Part shown: piece after piece, positions 37,280 through 48,153 of the stretch
How the letters are laid out: every line of letters begins with the position of its first letter
How positions within the stretch are numbered: the stretch's first letter is position 1
Assembly (NCBI GenBank): GCA_001600455.1
Contig: BCKC01000001.1
Coordinates: 6,288,441 to 6,352,440, forward strand
Reading direction: 5' to 3'
Length of the DNA: 64,000 nucleotides
Source: Endocalyx cinctus
Taxonomy: Eukaryota; Ascomycota; Sordariomycetes; Amphisphaeriales; Apiosporaceae
Translations under genes and position numbers: made by a program
The notes under the pieces: model-generated
Databases searched by the model: none
Seen by the model: the letters and a program-made list of their open reading frames with translations, nothing else
What the model was told of the DNA's origin: nothing

Positions 37280-40200
37280 ATGGATCCCTTTAGTATCACG
37301 GTCGGTACGATTGGAATCATACAAGCCGTGGCATCATGTATAAAACTCATGAAGAAGTCGTTTGGCCCTTCGAGCTTCTCGACGAGTGAGCTATCGTCCT
37401 TGAATGTCGCGTTGAGCGACTTTTACGGGGTGATGTCAATCTTCAAGATTCACCTAGACCTTGTCGATGACGATGACAGTCTAAAACCTTTAGAACATCT
37501 CATCCCGGTAGTAGTAAGATGTTCTGAATCTATTAATTACATTAAGGAATTCGTCAAGAGTCCAGGGGTCGCGGATAAATTCTTACGAGGAGTCAAGTTC
37601 GACAAGAAGCTGAAAGCCTCGCTCAAGGCACTCGAAGATGCTGCGAAAGTATTTAAAATGGCTGTTTTAGCCGATCAACAGTGAGTGTGACTTCTAACAG
37701 GGCCTAGAAAATAGAAATCCATCCCTATTCTAATTGACCTATCCATAAGCGCTATTATGTCGAGCGTAAAGGATTACATTCAGGATATTGACAAAGATGT
37801 CAAACTCATCAAGGATGAACAATCTCAGATACAACAAGGTTGGTTGGCTCATTTCGGGGTTCACCTATCATAAAGATCTATTCTAACGAGGCGCTCAAAG
37901 GCAATGCGTTCCAAGCCGTGAGGGCGTGGCTTGATGCTAAAAGCGACAACGATATGAATAACCAGCAACACGAAAACAATAAATCAGCCAGATACGAAAG
38001 TAGCGGCGATTGGCTGTTAGACGATCCTATATTCAATGAGTGGTGTGAAGGAGATCAGAAATCTTCTCGGGCGACGATATGGTTAAGGGGATCTCCGGGC
38101 GCTGGAAAATCGGTCGTCTGCTCCCGTGCCATCGACCACGTTAGTTCGAAGCAGGGCATATGTATCTTCCACTTCTATCGATTTGACGACCAGTCCTCTA
38201 CAAATAGCGACAGCAAGGGAGGGCAGAATTCAGGCCTAAGAACGGCCGCTCTGCTTGTCGAACAGCTGTTCAAGTTCCTCTGGCGCAAAAACCCCGGCAT
38301 AGCTGCCGCTGCCAATCAGTTCGTCGAGGCCGAGGAAAGGAGCATCTCTACGCTTACGAGGTTGGTTAATCTGATTTTTAAGGAATCAGAGAGCCAGCTG
38401 CGGGATCAGATGGAAATATGTGCCGCGAACCCACTTCGAATCTACTTGTTTCTCGACGGGCTTGACGAGGACCGTGGCTCCTTGGAAGCGGCCAGTGGTA
38501 TGAAGATCTTCGACGGAGTCGAGAAAGAATTCCCGCTCTTGTTTAGATTCTGGGTTAGCTCGAGGGACAAGAACTCAATACGCAACCACCTCGGCCAGTG
38601 TCCGGTGATCAACCTAGACGAACATGCCGAGAACGACGTACGCGATTACCTGAGACACACTGTCCCAAAGTTTAACGACATATCCGATGATGGTCATCAT
38701 TGCTTCGAGGGAAAACCGAGTGAGTAGAAACCACAATGGCACTTATAAGCAATCTGCGTAGATTCGGGGTGCTAATACAAAAGTGGAATCTAGTTGACGA
38801 CTGGGTATTGACGAAACTACAAGAAAAGGCTAAGGGTAATTTTCAATATGCTAAATTGATGGTAGATAGACTAACGGCGGGAGTTTTCAATATCGATGAT
38901 GTGACGGACCTTATACGCTCTTGTATTCCAAACAATTTCTCGCAGATGTACAAATTGATCTTCCGCCAATATCAATCAGATCAGCATAAATATGTTAGGT
39001 ATGTCGTAAAAAGATTTGCCCCCCTTTCTCATCGTTTTTTGTTTTTCAATAATCATCCACTAATCATCTGTGACAATAGCCTAGTATTCTCCTTCGTCAC
39101 GTTTGCTCGTCGACCACTTCGCTTGCGAGAACTGCAAGAAGCTGTCACGCTGGCCTTATCAGACCCGTCCATGGGACTGGATCCGCGCAGGTCGCCTATG
39201 AAACTTCAACGATTATTCCCTCCGCTTATTGAGACACAACATGACCCCAATAACCCGAACGATCCGCTTTGCCGGCTATGTCATGCAACCCTACACGAAT
39301 TTCTTATATCAAACAGGAACGTACTAGAGGATGATGAGAAGCAGAGACATGGCAATAACAACTCGGAAAACTTCGAATACCAGATCAAGCCCATGATTCT
39401 TTCGGATATCTGCTTGCGCTATTTATCTCAAAGTAGGTACTCGGTTCCACTCGGCAGCTTGACCGATAGCAAGCAACAGCAACAGCATCATGCCCTGTTG
39501 CAATATTGCGCAACATATTGGTACCATCACTTAGATACGGTAGAGCCCACACCAGAGCTATGTAATAAGGTCTACGAGTTTCTAGAATCGCCCAACTTTC
39601 AGACTTTGCTACAAGTACAGAGCATGAAAATTCCCGATCGATTCCACCAATATGTGATGCAGACTCTTGACGACGATGAAGGGCAAGTATTTTACGTGCA
39701 ATCGTTTCCTGTTTGGCTCTACCCAGAATATTTAGTCAAGCAATTCCCGGAGATATACGCGGGCGAAGCCGAGGCGCGAGCTAGATACCGCAGAGATTAT
39801 CAACACTTTGTTGGTGAATGGGGATATCTATTGGCCGACGAAACCGATACATCCGAGCTACGGGCTGGAAAGTATTGCGGTACAATAGACCAGTGCTTGA
39901 CAGGGCTATTAGGGCCAGCTAACTTCATGCGGAAAATGCGAGAGAGGTATCCAAGTTTCATGCTCGACGATGGAGTGTTCAATTATGAAGCTCAGAGATG
40001 CCACGTAATTGCCGAACATTTGCATTCGAACGGACTGGTCACTATGATACGGCTCTTCAAGTATATACGCCCCGTTTCGAATATTCCTTCATACCGATGC
40101 TAATAATTCCGTTTCCATAGTGTTGACTCAAATGCTCATCTTCATGTGGAAATATGGGATTTGAAGAGTGCTGCATCTCCGCGACAGCTTTCATCAAAGG

Positions 40201-42221
40201 TCATTGATATATCGTCAGACGAAGATTTGGATACAAGCCTTGAACCCCTTCCCGTTGGATTCTCAGATGATGCGGCTCACTTCAGATTTAGAAATCATCT
40301 CATCTCATCAAGTTACGGAGGCATTGACTCTCTCCTCTTTCTCCCTGATAACGTCCGAAAGAATGTATACCCAGACCTAAAAACTTGTCAGTATTTTAAG
40401 AAAAGAGGTAACATCATCGTCTTTGCCGGACGGAAAGCGTATGAAAAGAGCGGGAAAAGAGGTGTGGTGGCCACCAAGCGGGCAGCTAGACTAGGTCGAC
40501 TTCTCACAAACTCTTATTCTTATCAATCCGATACGGATGATTCGACATCTAGCGAAGAAGACTCCGCAGATGAGGAAGACTCGTCTTATTTGGATGAGGA
40601 GAATTCCGCAGATGAAACGTGCAGTGAAGGCTCAACGGATTGGGATGAAGATCTTGATACATTCGACGATGATGGCACAGCTTCGGAAGCTAGTTTCGCC
40701 TCATCATCTTCCGAAGAATCATCGTCTACCGACGAACTGGGAACAGAGGAAAGAGACGATCTCATTATGGTAGTGGAGGAGGTAAACTCCACGGATAACG
40801 GGTACGAAGGTTTCCTAGAGAGAAGGAAAAGGCAAGACGTGATCCCAGAAAAACCAGACCAGTTAATTAAAAGCGACGGCGACGGGAAGAAGACGAGGAC
40901 GTACACGCGAGGTCCCGCTAATGCATCCATCGTGGTTTTCGATGCCAATCATGGTTCTTCTGAAAAAGAGAACCGAGTTCATCCCCTATTCCACTACAAC
41001 CAGGAAGTCCCCGTCACGCTGTACGACTCACCACCGGCCATCCATCCATCCAAGCCGCTGGTGGTTTGGCCCCTCGGAAGCGGATACATACTCTTTGCCG
41101 ATTATGCCGAGAAGACATTCTTTAAGAGGCAATCTATGCCGACGAACCGTTTCTGTAAGCGTTTTCTTCTTCTCACAGTCCAGTTCCTTAAATTGCACGA
41201 GGACTGGTTGTTGTTATCAGCGGTAGTCTAATTTACTCACGTTTCCTTTTTTTTTTTTTTTTTTTTTTTTACCTTATTAGGTCGACAAATTTGCATTAAA
41301 GTTCACTTTTCTCCATGCGGAAAATATCTTCATTTAGCGAGCCTGGAAGCTCGGATGATTGGCGGCGACGACGACGGCAGCAACAACAAAAACCACAGAA
41401 CCAAGGAACATAGGAGAAGAGCGAGAAAAGTGAGTAGGAAAAACAAAGGAAACAGTTTAGAGCAAGAAGTGGAGCTTTCGGCCTTCGTGGCGACGCACCG
41501 GCTCTCGGACGGCAAGACGACGCGGAGTCCGCCCTCGTACCTCGTCCACAAGGTCAAATCGAATCTCGGGAGGTATACGGGCCTCTCCCTCGACAAGCTC
41601 CCCGTTACCTTTAACTGGACACCAGCATTCCTGTACCTCAGTCTTAGCGGACACCAGCTTAACGTCATCCGCATCGCTCTATTCAGGCCCGGTCCCAGTT
41701 CGTCGTCAGTCATGGTCCCCAGACTTTCCGTCATGCTACCCTTATCATCGATAGGGAGGCAAATACATTACTTAGCCAGCGACGCCGCCCCACCTTCTTC
41801 CCGTCCTTCCTCTTCTTCTTCCTCGGACAAAGAGAACGAGAAAAACACGGGCGATAGTCGTCGAGCCACCATTGTGATAGGAAACTACTCCGGGTGTTCG
41901 GGCATACAACCACACCTGAAAGGCGTCAACGGCTCGGCACCCAGTTCCGATTGCGGCCAGTACAGTCAAGAAAGAGAGACGATCACGTACCCGTGCCCAC
42001 CTGTCGGCCTGTACCTAGACGAGGAGAAAGACTTCGGGGGTTGGGTCCCGAGCGGAACCGAACAATATATGTCCGCGGCGCGTAAGTTCCGTGACGGGAG
42101 GCTAGTGAGGACGGTAAGGTACCTGGATTTTCAAGATGACTTCAATCTCGAGGCCATTTGCTCCGTCTGTCGAGTTGCGCCTGTATATTTGACAATAAAA
42201 ACCAGAAGGAGAATTGGTTAG
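37280..42221 (+). CDS. STAND/NACHT-type NTPase with N-terminal HeLo-like domain (NLR-like), 1489 aa
   Basis: Seven exons (37280-37680, 37750-37838, 37901-38719, 38794-38998, 39080-40060, 40121-41154, 41281-42221) join in phase. The N terminus (MDPFSITVGTIGIIQAVASC, residues 1-134) is typical of the HeLo-like/fungal STAND N-terminal domains. A short helical linker is followed by the NTPase: Walker A GSPGAGKS (227-234), Walker B LFLDGLDE (about 346-353), FWVSSRD as sensor, then the downstream helical region (KLQEKAKGNFQYAKLMVDRL; VTFARRPLRLRELQEAV). The C-terminal half has no clear WD40, ankyrin or TPR array. It contains VIDISSDEDLD (about 859-869), an acidic Ser/Asp/Glu run (967-1044) and a final region starting KVHFSPCGKYLHLASLEAR. 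Fungal STANDs act in non-self recognition and programmed cell death; that role is inferred here. Last intron carries T24. Confidence 0.87.
41247..41270 (+). repeat. T24 homopolymer in last intron of STAND gene
   Basis: 24 thymines just upstream of the TTATTAG acceptor. It serves as an extreme polypyrimidine tract. Confidence 0.9.
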
Positions 42222-42827
42222 GTTAGGGTAGGATAGACTAGATTATGTTTTTTTTTAACCTGGGTTATTATTGAATTATATAATTTTGGTTGTCTATAGT
42301 GTTGATTAATTACTTTGAACTCAATTCATTAGAGTCATCTGAGAGGTTAGATATAGAATATATCTAAGTCAACTTCCTACAGTATCATGAAGAGTGGTCT
42401 ATATGGTATATGATAATAATATTATTTGCTAACCACATAAAAGTATCCCTTCAAAGTACCGTCAAAGTACCCCTAAAGAAATGATCTAGTAAGCTGGCTG
42501 GCTGTCAAGTTACTGGCTGTTTAGCGTACCAATCGTAAGTTAATATGCATAAAACTTTTTTTTATACCGCTATTTAGGCCTGTCACACTGTTACAGTCGC
42601 CCTTTTAAGTGTTTTAATTGATTGAATTGATCACTAAAGTCACACCACGTCGCGACCCTTTTTTTTTTGTATTTTTTTTTTCCTTCTCTCCCTCCATCTC
42701 CCTTTTGTGCCTGTCATAGATAATTAAACCGTATAACTTTATTTCTTTTTTCAAACACGACGACATATTTGCCTTTCTTTCTGTCTAAACTCTTTTTTCC
42801 CTTTAACCTAACCCATCAGATTAAAAG
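42222..42827. promoter_or_regulatory. Intergenic / promoter of mitochondrial protein gene
   Basis: Roughly 600 bases, AT-rich, with T runs near 42660-42690 and a CT-rich leader before the ATG at 42828. It contains a CTGGC-rich motif (42489-42527) also seen near 48662. Confidence 0.5.
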
Positions 42828-43844
42828 ATGTTCTCACGAGTTGCCGCGACGGGGGCCCGAACCGCCTTTGTGGCTCCCACCATCATGCGCTCGACCCGCA
42901 ACTTCCACGCTACCTCGCGAACCTTGGCCGATGCCAGCGCCCTCCCTGCTCGCAAGCCCGTGGGCGCTTTCCGAGGCGGGTGAGTTGATAAAATCTATAT
43001 AATATTGCGAATAAAGCTACTGTTTTTTTTTTTTTTTTTTTTCGTCGAGCTCGATTGTCGTCTTTTACTCATAATTATTTGGTTATATACACTTAGGCTC
43101 TTCGGTTTCCTCCTTGGAACTACTCTCGCCGGCAGCGGCGTTTACGGTTACACTTTGTTAGTCAACCCCTATGAACCCTTACATATCTACGTCTGGATGT
43201 TTAATACTCGGGCTGTCTCCTCTGCTTTCCTCGAATGATTGCAGATGGCGTGCAATCTGAACCCTTTGTATCCGCGATATTCCCAATGAGGAATATATTT
43301 GAAGAGGGGAGAACCGAGAATACTAGCAATTATATTCCTCACTGAATTTTGAGACCAATTAGCTGACCATACACTCCACGCATAGACGAGAATACAAGGC
43401 ATCCAACGAGCTCCTGACGGAAGACATCTATGTGCGTTTCTGCATTTGATTGATCCTACGTCCTCGTTGCCCCCGGGGACCGTACTCAACGACGATTGCA
43501 CCCCTCATTCCACCATTTCCCTTACATTGACGAACACATTGATTCATGAACACACGAAGAGATCCCCCTTTCTGGCCCCTGGATATGCATTTCATAATAC
43601 ACACAATACACGCACCCCCTATTTTCCTTGCGATATAAAGAAAAATAGACATAAAGAAAAGACACATACACATACACTAGAAAAGACATAAAAAAAAAAC
43701 AGTAACGAGGTCGGATTTTGCTAACGGATGGGTTTCTTTTCCTTTTAATTTGCACAGGCGCTTCAAGCCGCTTGCCAGCGATTACATGCTTATTGCGAGG
43801 CGTTGGAGGAAAAAATGGACGCGGCCGAACGGAAACGGAAGTAA
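42828..43844 (+). CDS. Small mitochondrial single-pass membrane protein, 114 aa
   Basis: Four small exons (42828-42979, 43097-43156, 43386-43431, 43758-43844) keep phase and yield 114 aa. The N terminus is a clear mitochondrial presequence: Arg/Ala/Ser/Thr-rich, no acids, with a likely cleavage region RNFHATSRTLA around residue 30. One hydrophobic segment (LFGFLLGTTLAGSGVYGY, about 52-69) follows, then EYKASNELLTEDIY and a short predicted coiled coil rich in Glu/Lys (LQAACQRLHAYCEALEEKMDAAERKRK). The arrangement resembles a conserved fungal mitochondrial inner-membrane protein that I recognise as a pattern but cannot name. Introns of 117, 229 and 326 bp are long for this window. The stop at 43842-43844 follows a Lys/Arg-rich end. 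Confidence 0.75.
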
Positions 43845-44503
43845 GACCGAACCGGCCCGCCATCGACGGTTTCGGTTCCGGGAGCGGGGACTTAAACGGG
43901 ATGGGACAAACGGATGGGCGGACGGGTAAATGGACGGATGGGTTAATGATGGGATAGGATGGACGACAATTGCCTCAGCAGGGAAAATACCAACGACACG
44001 CAAAACCGAGATACCGATACAGCCACTATTTCTTTCATTTCCCCTTTTTTTCCCCTCTTTTCTCGACCAGATATATACACGAACACACATATACACACAA
44101 ACACACTATCAACGACTAGTAGACCCAGCACTCAATACAGCAGATTGTGAAAAGGGGGTGAAGCACGTTAAACCAAAAAAGATCGTTTTCCTAGCGCTAG
44201 CGGGAGTTAGAATGCTTTTCGACCTTGAAAAAAAAGGGACTGTAATCTACTAAGAATTGTAATTTTTACTCGTACGAAAAGTGCCTATCATCTTACGCTT
44301 CAAATATCTTACATGTTCGCATAGCGATATAGAGGAATGTATCGACTATGATGCAGTAGGCTTTCGTCAAAGACCCCGTGATATACAAGGTCTAGAGGGG
44401 GAGAAAAATTAGACAAATGGTTATTTCGACGAAGCTAGGTAGAACTTGTCAACAGAAATCAAGGCAGGCCTATCTTTGACATAAATATACCTTCAGCGGC
44501 GAC
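43845..44503. other. Intergenic spacer
   Basis: Low-complexity stretches (GGATGGGTTAATGATGGGATAGGATGG-type G/A repeats near 43900-43965; ACACAAACACAC near 44075-44105). No gene recognised. Confidence 0.5.
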
Positions 44504-45178
44504 ATGGCCCGGCCGAATAAGAGACGAGAAACCAGGGTAAGACTTCTGGGTAAGGCCCAGCATACCGATGGTATTAATGCGGCAAGGGAGACAGATCTGC
44601 TGGGGCGCCGAGGACTCAAGCTACTCTCCTAGCCCCGCCGGAGTAGCAGCCTCCTCGAGAAATGTATCGACGGATGCAATGGTATTCAGTGCAGCTATCT
44701 GTGAGACTAGAGCAACATGCCCCTTATCTTCTTCCACAACAACAGCTTCCCCTAACAATTATCAACACGAATACCATCTTGGAGTTTACTGGTGCGTGTG
44801 GACTTGACATGAATGACGCCAGCGACGTCTTATGGTCAATAGACACCATCTATCCGCCTCAAGGCACGGGCGCCCCGTGGGCTAGGGGACCAAACCGAAG
44901 AGTTCAAAAGCATAGGAAACCAATCACCCAACTCTCGTGAGTTTCTAATCCAGAATGGACCAGCGCTACCCTCTTACTTTTCATCGGCGTGTTTGCTTTA
45001 CGAAACGCTTTATACCTCTCCGACTTCTGCGGACAATAGCACCAATAGACCGGACGACGAACTAGCTTACCGGCCCCCCGGCGGCCAATCATTCCGGATG
45101 CCTACGGCGCAATTCTCGCAACATACTTTATTACGCCGCGGTCCCACGCTTAGGGAACGGGGTATCGATACGGGATGA
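44504..45178 (+). CDS. Possible small gene, 137 aa, unrecognised
   Basis: A three-exon model (44504-44536, 44695-44936, 45040-45178) uses GTAAGA and GTGAGT donors with CAG and TAG acceptors and keeps phase throughout. The predicted product begins MARPNKRRETR, contains ILEFTGACGLDMNDASDVLW and IYPPQGTGAPWARGPNRR, and ends with an Arg-rich tail (LLRRGPTLRERGIDTG). No known domain, signal peptide or membrane segment. Support is only the consistent splicing and composition; the first exon is 11 codons. It could be a real lineage-specific protein or a chance arrangement. Confidence 0.4.
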
Positions 45179-46715
45179 CCTTTGGATATATCTACACCTG
45201 GCTCACTCTTGCCTTTTATTCTCTTTTGGTATCGACGCACGATAAGCGCAGCAGAACCCGATCGTCTTGCGTCACCGATATGATAAGTGGTAAAATACGA
45301 GAATGACGAATACGAAGGGACAATTCTGCTTGCAATTGGTATATTTTAATTCCTTTTGATTGTTGAGTCTTCTTGTAAGAGGTGAGGGACGCGCTGCCCA
45401 GCCAACCGACAAAAGTTTCTCTCTACAACTACTCTTTTACTTGCCACGCGGTAATCACCGTGAGGATCCAACAAACCACCTTCTCAAGGGGTTGCTAGGT
45501 TTCTTTTGTATGGGCGAAGAAGGGAGGAGAGCTTCTTCGATCGATCTAAGACAATCAGTTTCAAACCCCGCGACGGAGATTATTAGGTCTCATTTCTTCT
45601 TCCGAACTGAAATTGCCGATGCTGGCGTTTGGGTGAGATAATAATAACAAGTCTCTAACCTAGTCTTTGATATCTGAGGTGATCAATCGTTATTATAACC
45701 CTCTTATATTGATACTCTATAAACCCCGATCATGTTTTCCCCCCTTACCGGAGGAGGAGCTGATCGATCTGTCCGTTTAGGACACGCATCGTCCATCGTC
45801 ACGTAAGGGAAGGTAAATCTTCAGCAAGCAAGCATTATCACTCGATCCTCAGCCCCAAAAAGCCTATTTAACAAGCCAGTGAATGACGTCTACGATGTAA
45901 ATGGTACTGTATCTATACGAAAACGTTTTTCGCAATTTCTAGCCCCCCCCCCGCCCCCTCCAAATCCTTTCGGAGCGATGATGACGAGGTTCAAAAATAG
46001 AAACCCCCACAAGTGATGGGATTTCTTTTTTTTTTTTGTGGCTTGAAGGACTTCGCGAAAGCCTAGGATTAAAATAAGCCAAAGATAGAAAAAAAAAAAA
46101 AAAAAAAAGCATACCATGTATAAAATAAAATACGCTTTAGAGCCTGGTCTGCCGTCCGTAAAAATTGGCGCGTGCTTTACGCGAAAGCGGCCGCGGTCAC
46201 ACAAAAAGACGCAGACAATTGACTCGTCTTATTGGATGCTGACCTTTACAAAGCTTACATACCGTGTTCGCGAAGGATCAAAACATCTCAGCTGAGCTCA
46301 GCTTGGCATGTCAGCTTGGGCCGACATCTCGAAAAGAGCAGGAGGGCACATTATGTTTGATGGACGGGTTTTTGACAGCCATAATTCCCTTGTCTTTCGG
46401 CTGCCAGCAGATATCATCAACACGAAGAAGACGAAGTAGAAAAAAAAATGCTACATTGAGGACAATTATCTATAATATATATATATCCTACAGGAGGAAA
46501 AAAATCACTCACTTGTCGTGAGACGTGTGACGAGTAAAAGGGGGTATCTTAGGTGAAAGAGGACATGAATGCGTCAACATTTTTCCCACTTGCCCACAAT
46601 AATAATAATTAGACTGTTAAAAAAACACTCGATCTTTAATAATGAACCGTGAACCCCGTATAAATGCAATGCGACGATAGAGAGAAAAAAAAAAGAAGGA
46701 AAATCATTTTTTTTA
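45179..46715. other. Intergenic spacer with homopolymers
   Basis: Contains A/T homopolymers (about 46025-46037 T-rich, 46089-46108 A-rich) and a C run near 45944-45954. Open frames here consist of poly-Phe or poly-Lys shadows of those runs. No gene recognised. Confidence 0.5.
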
Positions 46716-48153
46716 TCATGACTTTGCACCCGCGGCAACATCATTGACGAAGTCTAATATAGCTTCGAAGTAACCCTCCTCCAAGACGCTTGAATTATGA
46801 TCGCCACCCGGGAAGGCCTTCCAGATCTTGGTTGGCGTCGTGGCGACTTCGTATAGTTTTCGCATGTGGCGAGGTCTGGAAAAATATCGCTGTTAGTTTG
46901 GAAATATCCTTCGCCGCAATATTTTGCACGCATGCCTCGCTGCGGAGAGCATGCGCGTAAGAGAGATAAAAAAAAAAAGGTGACGTTTATGTCAGAAAAC
47001 AGAGTTGAAATCCATGTCCCGAGAAGGGACTCATGTTTTGTGGATGGTTGTTTTAATTCATCATGCGTACGTGTCCCTTGGATATAAATAACGAGCATGT
47101 TACTTACGGAATGAGTTCATCTTGTAGACCGCTCAAGAATAAGATGGGTACCTCCGTAATGGATGGTAGCACCGTCTCGCTTGGCCACACTTGATGACAT
47201 AACATGGTCAAGTACTTGGCCGGCGGTATGACCGAGGGAATCAGAGCGCGCATGGAGAGAAAGGTGTTTTCCAATATCAAACCCGCGATATGACCGGCGT
47301 GCTGGTTCTTCGCGACGAGCTTGATGCTGACCGCTCCACCCAGACTTTGGCCGTAGACGATTATCTTGTGATCCCGCGTTTCCGCCCGGTCTCGAAGATA
47401 CTCCAAGGCCGTTTCCCCGTCCAGCGTGAGGCCCTTCTCGTCGGGCTCGCCCGTCGACAGGCCGTAACCGCGGTATTCTAGCATAAAGACGTTACAGCCG
47501 ACGTAGTTGATCAGCATCCGCGCTATGGGTAGGCGGTGGCCGATGTTGCCGGCATTTCCGTGAAACATTAACACGGTCGTGCGCGCGTGCGCGCCGCGTT
47601 TCGGACCTCGGATGTAGAAGGCGGAGAGTTTTTCGCCATCTTTAGTGGGGATTACCAGCTCCTCGAAATCTTTGATGTTGTATTGAGAGGGTCGGGGTAC
47701 TTCCGTCCGAGCATTCGGGGGCATATGAGAGGGATATATTAGAGCTCTGCAAACGCGATCAATTGAAGATTGACAGTTAGCCATACAAATTGATACTCCG
47801 ACGTGGCGTTTCCACTCAAGGGGGGAGACGATGGATGATAGAACGGCGGTCTTACTTTTGTTTAAAGTACAGCAGCGTCGTCAAGACGGCGGCGAAACCC
47901 TGAGTAAAATCTGTTAGCTCGGCTGCGGCCCGGCACCGATTTACCACGGCCGTCTGAGCGCGATGGCAGGCTCGAAGGAAGGATTTCGAGGATGACTTCT
48001 TCGGCTTTGCAACTGGTGGGTTGAACGAAGACGAGCGAGGAGGCATACCGTGGACGCCAGAGCTGGCAGTCGCATGTAGCCAGCAGCGGTACTGAGGAGC
48101 GAGGCAGTTTGCTCCAGATAGCTCGGTGATGACGATGCACTAGACGGAGACAT
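46716..48153 (-). CDS. bem46: BEM46/ABHD13-type alpha/beta hydrolase
   Basis: Four exons (48153-48049, 47899-47856, 47746-47108, 46875-46716) give 315 aa. An N-terminal hydrophobic anchor (about 30-50; FAAVLTTLLYF) precedes the hydrolase fold. Landmarks: IYPSHMPPNARTEVPRPSQYNI, VLMFHGNAGNIGHRLPIARM (oxyanion HG), EYRGYGLSTGEPDEKGL, nucleophile elbow GQSLGG, the acid Asp in LSGLQDELIPPRHM, and the His in PGGDHNSS. The order Ser-Asp-His is complete, so an active enzyme is expected. BEM46 in Neurospora and fission yeast is linked to ER/eisosome-associated tip growth; its substrate is not established. The final exon supplies the catalytic His, after a 232-bp intron, so a prediction missing it would look truncated. 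Confidence 0.93.

Noticed and set aside
45890..46204. 104-codon minus-strand frame with poly-Phe
   Set aside because: Created by A/T homopolymers in the spacer.
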